Of a DNA stretch of 64,000 bases, positions 23,388-35,600 are shown in pieces. The position numbers were made by a program, and so were the translations under genes. Source of the DNA: Rhipidocladum racemiflorum (lineage: Eukaryota; Streptophyta; Magnoliopsida; Poales; Poaceae); NCBI GenBank assembly GCA_036346355.1, contig CM070572.1, positions 35,439,944-35,503,943 of the forward strand, given 5' to 3'. Each line of letters starts with the position of its first letter. Within the stretch, counting starts at the first letter, position 1. The notes beneath the pieces were generated by a model, which saw only the letters and a program-made list of their open reading frames with translations, was not told where the DNA came from and did no database searches.

Positions 23388-25201
23388 ATCTCATATACCT
23401 GCAGTATATGCACCTGAAAGAGTGAAAATATCCTAGAAGGATATTGAACCCACTCTTAACCCTCATGATAAAATGAGGGGGAGGCCTCCAGGTGCACGGG
23501 ACTCAATTCCGCGGAGACGTCCGCAGAAAAGGAGAACCAAATAAATGAGAACACTACCCATGATAGTGGAAGAAGCTCAACCTGATGTTGAGAAAATCTC
23601 TGAAGTGAGCCATCTAGAAGATGGTAACATCCCTGAAGTGATCCATCCTGAAGATGATAACCCCAGCGTATATTTGTGCGCACAATCCAACGCTGGGAAG
23701 TCGGAACACCCAGACTTCATCGTTGTGGGAAATCATGAGAAGCTGGAAGATATTGATAAAGAGACATCCTTGGAGTGATGCAGGAGAATTATATATGAAG
23801 AAAGACTACAATTGTCGACATATTTTGCCTCTGAAAATTGCTAAAATCTGGATCCAGAACCAAAGTCCATGGCAGAGTGCCAGAAGCGCTCATCTAGGTT
23901 CACCTGAAAAAGCAATTGAGGTAGCGCTCGCTTAATGAGAGGAAAGTTCTTGGTCTCGCTGATGTAACATTTCCTGAAATATTCCCTGTAGGATCAAATG
24001 GATTTTTCATCCTGAAGAGATATGAAAATATCCAGGTGGTGAGATATAAAGCGAGGCTTGTAGCACAACGGTTTTAGCAGAGACCCATCATCGATTACGA
24101 TGAAATCTGTTCTCCTGAAATGAGTGGAATAACGTTCCGAAATTTAATATTGATGGCAGCAAGCTTAAACTTTTCAATACAGTTGATGATAGTAGTGACC
24201 GCATATGTATTTGGGTCACTGAATATGGATTAAAAATAGTCGATAAGGATGTGGTACAATCGACTAAGTAGATTCCTCCTGAAAAAGGAATATGGTCCCT
24301 GAAGGAATAATGTTCCTGTATGTTCATGAAGAAATCCCAGAATGGATTTTTATTTTCCTCTGTGGTGGTACAGCCACTCAGAGATTATAAAGGAAGCCTC
24401 ACGGAATATGTTTGGCTAAGACGGGTAATCAACCATGTCCAGAAGTCATATGGTATGAATATCGTCAATACCCCTACTATTATCTATGAAGATAATGATG
24501 CTTGTGTTGCACAAATGCAATTGGGTTATGTAAAGAGCAATATTACAAAGCATATTGCTCCTAAGTTCTTTTATCATCACGAACTCCAGAAGAATGATGA
24601 GATAAAAAATAATGCAAACTAAGTCATGTGAAAATCTAGCAGATTAATTCACAAAATCTTTGCCAAATCCACCTTTCAAAGGTATGTTAATGGCATTGGA
24701 ATGAGGTGGCTTAGAGATTTGCATAGTTCAGGGGAAGTAAACCCCTGAACCATAATCCCTTTGCATAATCCTGAAGATCATAAGTTGTACTCTTTTTTCC
24801 TTTGTGAGTTTTCCTGATGTTTCTCACATAAAGGTTTTTAATGAGACAACAAATGCAACATAAGGAGCGAATGCGATGTACTCTTTTCTCCATCTATTTT
24901 TTTCCCACTGGGTTTTTGAGTGGAGTTTTTAACGAGACATATGCATTACGCGGTATTTGCCCAAGGAAAAGTGTTATGAGATAATAACTCTAACCGTATA
25001 CGGTTAGGAGTCTATCTCTAATATGTGGGCAAATCCCTAATACCTCTTCTATAAATACCGGGTGCCTCCTATTGTATCTACATACATTGATCAATAAAGA
25101 AGAGAGAGTTTCACCCATATCTTGTGTTCTTTGTTCGTGTGTTCTTTGCGTTCTTGTTGATTGCCGGTGATCGACGTGGGTGAACAACTCGTTTTACAAC
25201 A

Positions 25202-26110
25202 ACCCATAATCCTACCATGTTTGTATAAATTGCTGAATGATAAAACCCGAGACTAGCGAGAGATGCCAATCTGGCCCTAGACGGATCAGGTATCTCAGTG
25301 GGCGATACCCTCGCCTGCGGGTCTAATGGCAATTCTCAAATATTTTTACCTTTTACTATTCTCGCACTATTGTTTACTTACGCTTGACATTTGTTAATAA
25401 GTAAGATTGTTAATTGCTGTATTGATTAATTGCTTACTGATTTTATTTGCTTAATTAATTCTTTGGGTTGTTTCAAGCACTGAACTGAATGTGTGGTAAG
25501 TGCTTTATAAGAAGGCAAACCTTTCCGATCAAAAGAAGCCAAAGGGAACCCTCAGGCAAAGGTTCTTTATCTTTAACTGCTGTTGGAAGTACTTTCTGGC
25601 ACTCTGGAATAGAGACCCCTAAAACGAATACCTTGGATAGAGAGGAGATTGATTACATAAAACAACAAAGAGATATAGTGATGCATGTTTAAATTTGGCA
25701 TTATCAAAATTAGTTCCAATACTATCATAAAATGTCCAATGATGCCGTCATACTAAAAGATAAATTCGTAAAAGAATCATGCTCTTGTAGTCAAGCAAGT
25801 TCCTATATAATGATTTGAGCAAATTTAGTCCATGGATCCATCCATGCACACCTCTTTTAAATCACTGTGCTATAGTCAATTCTAGAATTTTGTTTAAGAT
25901 TTTGGCATAAAATATACAATTAATACAACAATTATTAGTAGAAACAGTTTATGCTCAAGTATTAGTATAGAAACTTATTAGATGATTTGAAGCAAATACA
26001 ATTATTCATTTTTGTAGTCCACTGCACACTACAACACATATAGACCAAATATGCAATTTGCCCTTATATTAAGTTACCATAGCACCGTGAAGTGGAAGAA
26101 TGCAAGGAAA
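25202..26110. other. intergenic repeat remnants
   Basis: It opens with the 21-bp word also found at 18594-18614. Bases 25220-25480 look like another high-copy repeat (tgccaatctggcc...gggcgatacc). No gene recognised; the 67-codon frame at 25489-25692 has no recognisable product. Confidence 0.4.
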
Positions 26111-26335
26111 CCTCCTTCGGGTCAAGTAAAGATGTTTCCCAAAGCATTCCAACCATACCACTCATCCCACCAAGGACACGGAGACACTGTTTAGGTTTTG
26201 GCCCAATAAGTAGAAAACACACACACTAGAAAAGCAATAGAGTTATCCATAGAAAATTGTTAATGTATACCATATCCGCAGTTATGTTTCCAAGATGGAC
26301 CTTTCCATGCTCTGACTTAAGTTTCTTTAACTGGT
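26111..26335 (-). pseudogene. mitochondrial citrate synthase gene fragment
   Basis: Two adjacent exon remnants read like plant mitochondrial citrate synthase. The first (26335-26271) encodes DQLKKLKSEHGKVHLGNITADM, preceded by an AG acceptor (26337-26336) and followed by a GT donor (26270-26269). The second (about 26177-26111) encodes VLGGMSGMVGMLWETSLLDPKE, then similarity stops. These blocks are consecutive in the enzyme that condenses acetyl-CoA and oxaloacetate. I found no upstream targeting region or downstream catalytic exons. The retained intron points to a genomic copy, not an mRNA-derived one. It is either a decayed truncated duplicate or a fragment carried by a transposon. Family assignment is from recalled protein sequence. 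Confidence 0.72.
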
Positions 26336-26341
26336 CTTGTA

Positions 26342-27816
26342 ACAAAATGCAGTTTAGATGAAGTAATGTTGCACAAAAACTAAATCTTGGTGAGGGGAAA
26401 GAATTGGGACCTGGATTCGATGTGCTGCGGATGCGAATGGTTGGTTGGGGATGACCGTGAAACAATTCACAACTTTAGAAAGCATATAAACATAGGCACA
26501 TCGTTCGCATCTCTTTGACATGGATAGCAAGAGTTTTTTTTCTGAAAAATATGTAATAAAATCTGAAATTTTGATAAAATCTGGGGGGCAATATAATAGA
26601 TTGCATCAAAGCAGAGTGTTCATGTTTTTTTGTTAGTTTGTCTTCTGGCAAAGCTTCATGCAAGATTGAACTTGATGTAATAATAAATTCAGTGACAATG
26701 AAAAGATGTTCCTGTTGAATTTTCGGTTGTCAGCATTGTTAAATATGAGAAATTCCCTGGTATAAATACCAAACAAGGCATAACCGAAGTATACATCTAC
26801 AGTAGAAAACTATTGATATATTTAAATGAATTCCTAGGACTTGAATGAATATTACCATTTTTTTCCTTTGAAAGCGGTATGACTGTTCATTGCATGGTAC
26901 GGTGTAAAAGAAGACCAAAAGACTTGGTTCATTGTATCTCTCTATATCACATACATGATAGTAGGAAAATTCATAGAGTCGTAATATATGATGCTCATCT
27001 GCTGGATCCTATTTATTTACAAATTTAAGGAGGTTTATTTCATCCAAGCGTTGATCAAAGAAATAATGTGATTATCTTTGTGACTTGTGAGGTAGAAGAG
27101 AAATATTTAGTATGCATACAAAAAAGGAACGCAGTATGCACAAAAGCATATCGATTGGGATTAAGAGGTACTCACATCACTTGCCAAAACAAATAAAAGA
27201 GCTGCTGTAGCAATGGTGCAGGAGGATCATCAATGTTCAGAAATCATATCCAAAACAACATCGATAATTTACAGAACCAATCTACAGAATATAAGAAAAG
27301 AAGGCAATTGTTACTTGTAACTAATCAAATGGAAAACAGCATAAGATTTTCTAAAAGGTGAAATGTATGTTGAAAGAAAGTATCCATACCTGAAGGTAAT
27401 AAGAAAAATTTAAACCAGTGTAAATAAAGGCCTCATAAATTATCAACTACGCTAATTGAGTTCATGAAGAAAGCCGTCTAGTTCTCATCAAAATTTTCAC
27501 TTCACATACTTCATCGAACAACCTATCAAAAGCAAATTTATTTTATGATTCAGGTTTGAACTCCACCAAAATAAAACTCACACAAGAATCTAACCTAACA
27601 AACCCCCAATTTTTTCCTTAACATAATCATCCAAAAAAATTCTTCTCTATCTATAAGCATACACATAAAAACTACTTAGGCTCTCAATACCCTTTTCTAC
27701 CATTGAATTGTATATATTTTGCACTCAGAGTCAATTTCCCTTTCCACAGAATTACCTCACCGTCGTATTCTACAACCGAAACCAAACTCATCAGAAGCTT
27801 CATCTATCGACGTGAA
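26342..27816. other. intergenic, no recognised gene
   Basis: AT-rich with only short frames. I looked on the minus strand for the upstream exons of the citrate synthase fragment and recognised none. Confidence 0.4.
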
Positions 27817-28771
27817 CAGTGACGAAGCCAGAAATAAAATAGAGGGTAGGCTCGAAGAGTTGAGCTAAATTAAAATAAACATATTAAATAGTTTGTGTTA
27901 TATTTTTATCGATTCAAGTGTTACTAACAATACTTTATTATTTGATAAATACTTGTACAACATTCACTTGTCAAACATTTTAAAATATATAAACAAGTTA
28001 ACACCAATCAAACAAACAAATCGGCTATTGTCTCTATTCTACACATTTATTTAGTTGACAAACAAAATCATAAATAAGAAGAAATGCTCACACTGTCTAT
28101 TTGTTGTTTTAGTCAGGCTACTTAGCTGGTTAAACACGATGCGCTATCTTCCCTGACCGTCGCCACACGCTCACACCCTCGCTGGCTTCCCGATATCTGC
28201 TCTCCGCGATGTGCGTCAAGCACCCTTGACTCGATGGGCTGCTATGTCTTTGTGAAGGAGAGACGTTGAACCGTGCCCTCTCCCCCCTTACTATATGGTC
28301 TTCGCGTGTGTCTAGGATTCGAGTTTAGTTGTGCAAGTAGCAAGTAAAGTCACTAATTGTCAAATTAGGCCTCCAATAAGCTATGGCCCACCAAGCCACA
28401 TGGTACATGAAGCAGCTCATTGACCTAGCAAAGCTTCTTCGTTATGCCATGTTCGAGCGCGTGTGCATTCGCTATCGCTATGCCAAAAATTAGAGATTTA
28501 TAATGCATTATATTGGTAGTATATAATAGGTAGTAGAAATCAAATCAAACCATTGATTTCTTGATAAAATTCTACTACTATTCTATCGGAAGAAGTATAC
28601 ATAAATAGTAGCTAATCTGATCCATTTGATGAAAAAGAATAAACGATCTATATTCAATTTAGTGTGTCGTAAAAGGACTTAAAAATTAAACACCGATACT
28701 AAAAAGTATTTAATATCTAGCGGCTGGAGGGGGGCTCCAGCCTAACGGACCCCCTGCTGGCTACGCCCCTG
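27817..28771. mobile_element. non-autonomous hAT element
   Basis: The left end cagtgacgaagccag matches the complement of the right end (caggggcgtagccag) with two mismatches. The flanks are 8 bp, gacgtgaa (27809-27816) and gacgggaa (28772-28779), one mismatch, as expected for an older hAT insertion. 955 bp, no transposase. Confidence 0.8.
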
Positions 28772-31700
28772 GACGGGAACCATCAAATTGATCAACCATT
28801 GCAAGCAGCCCTGCGAACGTACAAAGATTCTGAAGACGGGCAAAGAACCAGCTACATCAATGACGTACTTGGCAGGCAGCGGTATGCGTGGGTGAGGCGG
28901 GGGGAGGGGCGCACCAGCGGAGTGAGCTGCGCTGAAAGGACCAGGATGTCGGCCTAGAGGGGGGGTGAATAGGCGATTACAAAATTATACCCAATTTAAA
29001 CTAAACTATCAGAGATAATGCGGAAGCTATGGGTACAATTAAATTTTGCAACCAACAAGATGATCCCGAGAGCTCCAACCTAGATAGTCCAGATCTATGG
29101 TCCGGATACTCCGAATGATCCGGATAGTTCGGATAAAAATACCGGATACTCCAGGTTGAGAGTCTCGGCCAAGAATTCAAGATCTAAGCAATCTAGAAGC
29201 AATCCACTTGAACAAGAAGTATGTAAATACTACCAGGAACCTATATCAAGTGGAGAACGGGAGCCAAGCACAAAAACAAGATAGATCGGGGCTCCCAAAT
29301 AAATCAACCCTATACAATCATCTCAATCACACACATAGGAATGAATTCAAGCAAGTAATGAAAGAGATGAAACCGAAATGAAGATGGAGACGGTGATGTT
29401 TGTTCCCGAAGTTTGGATCCTTGAGGGGATCCTACGTCTTCGTTGAGGCGGCACCAAGCCGGGGTCTCTTTCAACCCTTGTCCTCCCGATGTTGCACTAT
29501 GCACTCGCCGATGGCCCGGTCACCCAAGACACGGGGGTCTCTTTCAACCCGCTAGCCGCCCGGTGTTGCACCTTGCACTCGCCGGCTTCACTTCTTGATC
29601 CCTTTCCTTTCGGAGGCGGAATCCAACCTTTACAAACTTCCTACGGTACACCACACAAAGAACGGTGGCTCGTAGGTGACCTCCTAGCCGTCTAGGAGTC
29701 CTCAACCTCCAAGAGCAACAAATCCTCACAAAGAACGAACTTGGAGATGAACTCAAGTGCTCAAACAACTCAAATCAATCCTCAATCCAAACACCTCTCT
29801 CCTCTACCCAACCCTTCACACTAAAGGGGATCACTAAGATCTAAGGAGTAGGGAGGAGTATTTGGGGCTCAAAAACTCACAAAGAACACCTCTAATACCC
29901 AGCAAAAACATCCCCCAACGGCTACTTTGAAATGGGCAAGAAGGGGGCTTTAAATAGAGGAACCCCAAAAACTAGCTGTTAGGGACCGAATTGGGCAACC
30001 CGGAATGTCCGAATCAAACCCTGGATACTCTGGATCATTCGGATACTCCGGATTAAAGTCCGGATACTCCGGATCTCTCATGCAGCACGCAGCAGCCGGA
30101 CGAAAACGGGCATAACTTTTGACTCCGGACTCTGATTTCAGTGAGTTTTGACTCTACGGAAAGCTAAGAACGAGGGTTACACAACTAACAAGGTCTCACT
30201 ACCCAAATCTCAAAGGATAAAAATAGATTGCACAAAGAATCCACAAGGAAACCTCAATTCTCACTTTCCGATACTAACAACACTTCTATCCCTAACACCA
30301 ACCCACCTACACCTAGGTGAACAAAGTGTGACTTGGGTTTCTCAACCTTAGACAAGGATAGACCACTTTGAGCACTTGAGACATGTCTAAGTAATTTCAA
30401 CGATTGCATCCCTCTTAATAGTACGGCAATCCTTAGACTCAAATTTAAACACAAAAATCTAAGTCTTACACTCAGCTTACATGCCGACCTCTTCCGAATG
30501 CATTGATGTATGATGACGCTTTCACAAAGATTGATGACGCCCTTCGTCTTGTCAACCTCGACGCAATTCACCTCATGAGACTCTCGTCCTCTCGACCTTG
30601 ACTTGATCATCTTCTCCGACGATCTCCACACCAAGTTGATCTTGACTTAGTCCTCAACTTTTGGTGACACCGCCGTCTAATTGACTTCAACTCGCTTGTC
30701 ATCCTTCAAACCACTTGGTCATCATACACACAACTTTGGGACCTAATTCTTACCAAAACACTCAGCAAACATATTAGTCCCAAAAGCTCAATAAGTATGA
30801 ATTAGATTTAAATGTGTGTGAGCAAATAAAACACAACAAGTGTTCCATGTAAATAAACATGACACAACTAGGAACACTTGACATAAGAAATGTTCTCTAC
30901 TAAGTACATCATGATGAATATTTAATTGATCTATATGCACTAGAGAGATAATTGCCAATACGATGAATCAATTAAATTATGGCAAGGATCACATCCTTTA
31001 CTTAAATGAAACACATGATATAATATACATGAATTGTACATGTGCAAATAATATTTGAAAAGAGAGTAAATATATGATCCAATTCTAGATTAAACTTCAC
31101 TAAGAGAAGTGCAAGAGAAGATATACAACTAAGACATGTATGCACCATTTCAATCTATAGCAATGTGAAGTTTAACTCTAGTTAATACATGCATACTAAA
31201 ATTAAAGCACATAAAGAACTCAAGTGAATATGCAATTTATCAATATGCACTCAATTAAAATTGATGAAAGAATTTAACCAAAGATATACCAAACTCCTCT
31301 CATTAAGGTGAGACTTAGAGTAATCTTAAACAATAATCATCTTAGTCTCATATTAACACGCAACCTAGAGGATTGGCAAGAATTAATTACTTAAAAACTA
31401 ATGACCTTAACAAGATTGCTATCAATACGCGCTTGTCATTAAACACTAAAGCCATGCATCATAAACATAATCAATAACAATATATGCATGTCAATTAAGC
31501 ACAAAACATCTTTCATTGATATTAATATGATTGTCATCAAAATACGCTTGTCATTAATCACCAAAATCATTGCAAGAGTCACTTGCACTTTCATGCGTGC
31601 ACGGGCCGACAGGACGAGGAGCCGAAGAGATGACTACCGAAAGGCCACAACGCAGAGGAACAGCAAAGAGCACGACGGCACGAGGCAGGGAAGACGAGGG

Positions 31701-32636
31701 AGGAGACAGGCTTGTCAAGGACGGAGAACAGGGCATGACAAGAGGGGGAACACGTCAGGCAGGGGAAGCGGAGCTACAGGAGACAACGCCGACCAGCACA
31801 AGGAGCTCCATGAAGAAGGCCCAGGGAGTGAACGGCGCTACTCCTCACCGAATCTGAGAGGAAGAGCGGAGAAGCGAGGGAGAGACTTCGGAAGGAGAGG
31901 CAAGGGAGAAATCGACAAACAGCGTAGCACCCACAAGCGTGGATAGAAACAGGGGAGGGCGCCACGTCATAGGGAGAGCCCCGAAAGGTCCATGGTGTGG
32001 AGGGTGTTATGAATAGCATTTGTATTCATCATGAGGCCAATGGGCTAATATATATACATGTACAAGAGGGTATAAAAGGAAAGCCTATATTATACAATAT
32101 CTATATAAAGCATGACAGGACACCGTCTAACAGAGGACTCGTCTAACAGAGGACTCCGGAAGGATGAAACCCACACCACGCGATGGGTCGCTTGGTCAGT
32201 CGCAGGGCTCAGCGGGGGAGCATGCGCGCAAAAGGCAATCTCGGCAGCTTGAGCGTGATTGGACGGCCTTCACGCATCACGATGACGTTGCCCAGCTGAA
32301 CTCGCGCGAAATCTTCGCATCACATGTTATTAGATATGTTGCGAGCGAACGTATCAGTAATGAGGTAAACATCAATTAGCTACGACTTGTTCCTTAAACA
32401 AATGAAGCATACTGCGCGAACACAGCAAACCAAGAATGCTCATGCAGAAGATACAGCAAACCCAATCAGCGTTCCTTTGACCACCAATTTATCATGAAAA
32501 TTTGCATGTAATATACATCTCACTAGAGCAGTACAATCCAAGTAAACCTTATACAACAACAACGTTACAGCTAGAAACCTAGCAAAATGCAGCCATCCTA
32601 CAAAACATTTACTGTACACACCTCCCCCACCATTCT
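28772..32636. other. unclassified repetitive DNA
   Basis: Begins after the hAT element and includes gatgtcggcctagagg followed by a seven-G run (about 28946-28971), a motif I associate with high-copy plant retroelements. The word ggatactcc recurs at 29105-29155 and 30030-30070. A GC-rich block (31590-31950) has open frames on both strands but no recognised product. Bases 31990-32150 resemble part of an LTR (TATA-like tataaaagg near 32073). No element ends could be set. Confidence 0.4.
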
Positions 32637-35600
32637 TCACGGGGCCATGCTTCTGATGGCCATCTCCTTCAGAGTGGTAACAGATCTGTGGAACACTTTG
32701 AGACTACGTCCAACTTTGTCCTGCGCGGCCAACAAAAGAATTTCATTTGTCAGAGCACATTAACCCCGGCAAAGCCAAGCCAAGCCTGAGAGGCAAGTAG
32801 ATGCCAGAATTGTCGGTAACTCAAAGTAAAATATTATAATACTTCGTGTTTCACACGTGTATATCTTCAGAAATTGCATTTGCATACATATTCGATTTCA
32901 GTTGTCTTGTATACGCTTGGCAAAAATTTGCAGACATGCATTAAATGGAAGCCGAGCCAATAAGGTGATACAGACTAGAGCAATCCATATTTTATTTATA
33001 CGAGCTCCGTACCTCTTTTAAATGCTCTAGCCTCTCCAGTATAGGAAGTAGTTGATCAGAAAATGAAGAAAGACCGTTTGCACAAGCCCTACGAATACAG
33101 AAATGTAATTGTTTCAAACTGTAAGAACAGAACAGTAAGGTATATATAGCCTTTATACAACTAATAAATATCCATACTCGTCGTGAAAATGAACAAGGAG
33201 GATAGTGGTGGCGCATTCCGCAATCTGGAGTAGAAGGTTTATAAGTTGGTCTCGGTTGCCAGCCATGCAACACAGATCTATCATTGCAATGTACCTCCTG
33301 CAAATAGAGAAGAGACAAGTGTTTTACCTATTCCTTAAAATGCTACAGTGCTAACCCTGTAGCTGATTATTGCGACAAGATCATTCCAGAGAAAAAGAAC
33401 AGCACATATTGTTGTAGGATTAGCTATACTGGTGCATGTGGTTGCCAGCCATGCAACACACGAGAAGTGCTTATATGCTCTTCCTTTTAAAAGTTGCATA
33501 ACTATTAAAGCATAAATGAAGGGTAGATGGTGATTACTTACCCCTTTGTTTGCTTCAAGATTTGTGCAACTTGTGCTAGAAGGAAAAGCATAGCACTGCT
33601 CGCAACACAGATCTATCATTGCAATGTACCTCCTACAAATAGAGGACTAGTGTTTTACCTATTCGGTTATTCCTTAAAATGCTACGGTGCTACCCTGTAG
33701 CTGATTATTGTGACACGATCATTCCAGAGAAAAAGAAAAGCACATATTGTTGTAGGATTAGCTATACTGGTGCATGCACCGCCAGGTGATAATGTGATCA
33801 AAAAAGAGAATTTTGCTCATACCAGATTCTGCTTCATAATGGGTTGTCAAATATTGTCATGCCAGGCAGACTGAACAAAATTTAGTTGGGGGGATTGAGA
33901 AAATGTTTTTCTTAGTTGTTCGTTATTTTTTACATTTCGAATATCTGTGCTGTTGTTGAAGAATAAGATGAGTGATCAACACAGAAATTTAAATGGCAAG
34001 ACAGCATATATCAGAACAAATGACATTGGGAAGAATCTTCTAAATAAAAAAGCACCATATACCTTTTACGGATGTTATCGTTGGGAGAGATGCAATCTTG
34101 CTTCATGCATACTTTAATTATCTCATCAACCTCCTTCCTGGATAACTCATTTAAGTCACGAATCTACAGGACAAAACAGGCAAGTTAAATATTGTAGGAT
34201 CAAAGTTGGACCGCACACACACATGGTTACTTTCAAAGCCATATAAACTAGTAAATCATTCAAATCATTTCCCTCTACTTCAGATATGTATTCTCACTTC
34301 CAAGTGCAGATTCAGCTCATATTCTCCATACATGAAATCCAGTCAAAATAAAATAGATTTAATGTAAACTTGTGAAAAGTAGGTCAGCTAATTGAATACC
34401 TTATTTAACAACAAATATTTTTCTTCACCTACTCTTTCCAGAGCAAGTGTTATTGAGTTCAGAAGATCTGAAACCATTTGTAGTGTTGGTTGCTGCTGAT
34501 CATGTTCGCTATTATCACCATGTGAAATCTGCATGGTCAAGATGCAGAATATTGTCAAAGATGTATATACAAAAGTATAAAGCAACAAATGGATTTAAAA
34601 ATAGGAAGATTTTATGAAATAAAGTACTCCCTCAGTTCCTAATGTGTGCAGTCATATTTTTGAACTTTGGCAACTAATATACACAATTTATTTAGATTGA
34701 CAACACAAAATTTGCATTACATTCAACAACAAACTATAGTAAGCATAAGTCCCAAAGAGTTAAGGTTCCGATGTGGTTTTCAATGTAACATTCAGCACAA
34801 GTGAGGGGAATGCATGTCACTCTACTCCTAGTAATGTCAATTTATCCACAGTTATCACTTATTCAAGCCAAGTTTCACACTATTCTTGTATGCAAAGATT
34901 TTATTTCAAAATATAATTTGAAAACAATGGAAATAGCTAACACTCACAGAATCTAGCAGGCACTGCAAGTAAAGATAAAAAAAAAGATAATACTAGAGCT
35001 ATGGAGAAAAACGAGCTGACTTGGATATTTTTTGATCAATTTATAATTTAAAATTTATATTCCAAACAGTTTAGTTAATTTTGATTACTAACTTGATTAT
35101 CACTAACAAGGCCAAAGCTGTCCAAAACTATTATGACTGCACCAAACTACCAAAAGCTCCAAAAAGTTTTTCCCTTTATTGTCAGGAACCTTATTGTCTT
35201 GACTCATCATCACCAGTATATGGAGCAGTGTGTACCAGATTACAAGATCATGAATCAGAAAATGAATAGAGGTTTACAACTACATTACTTACATGCAACC
35301 GCATATTCTTCTTTGTAGCCAGAAAATATAGGTAAGAGATAAGGCCAAAGCACAGACCAAATACTACCGATTCTGACTTCTGATTCTGGTAAGCAGTAAT
35401 ATTGGCAAGCATTAGAAGAATCTCAAGGTGCATAAATACTTAAATAGTACATACATATACATATTTACAATGCAGCTACTTTAAAGATAACTAGGCTTAC
35501 CTCAATCATATTTGGTGATTGCATAAAATTCAGAGACCCAAAATCGAGACTAAAAAGAGAATGCATCAGGGAAAATAGATCTTGGACAAAGCTGTATTCA

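Larger units (their letters stand above)
19331..25201 (+). mobile_element. decayed Ty1-copia LTR retrotransposon
   Basis: Order along the plus strand is: gag start (19331; LDGSNYLTWAMDAK), a CCHC zinc knuckle (CFRCGCVGHWSRNC near 21003), integrase remnants (21780-22240; DNANEFT, WGHAVLHTAILI, SHLRKFGCVVYM), reverse-transcriptase remnants (23860-24350) and RNase H (DNDACVAQMQ near 24492). A 3' LTR of about 418 bp (24784-25201) has a TATA box near 25050 and ends ...ttttacaaca. The frame is broken many times. The catalytic YVDD part of reverse transcriptase is missing: sequence jumps from upstream reverse transcriptase to RNase H near 24365. I found no 5' LTR. A hAT element and a solo LTR lie inside. 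It cannot be autonomous. Confidence 0.85.

Noticed and set aside
19331..25201. Possible functional retrotransposon
   Set aside because: Many stop codons, a deleted reverse-transcriptase core, two large insertions and no 5' LTR show that it is decayed.
31488..31946. 152-codon Arg/Gly-rich frame
   Set aside because: Composition-driven frame in a GC-rich block with equally open opposite strand; no domain or splice context.
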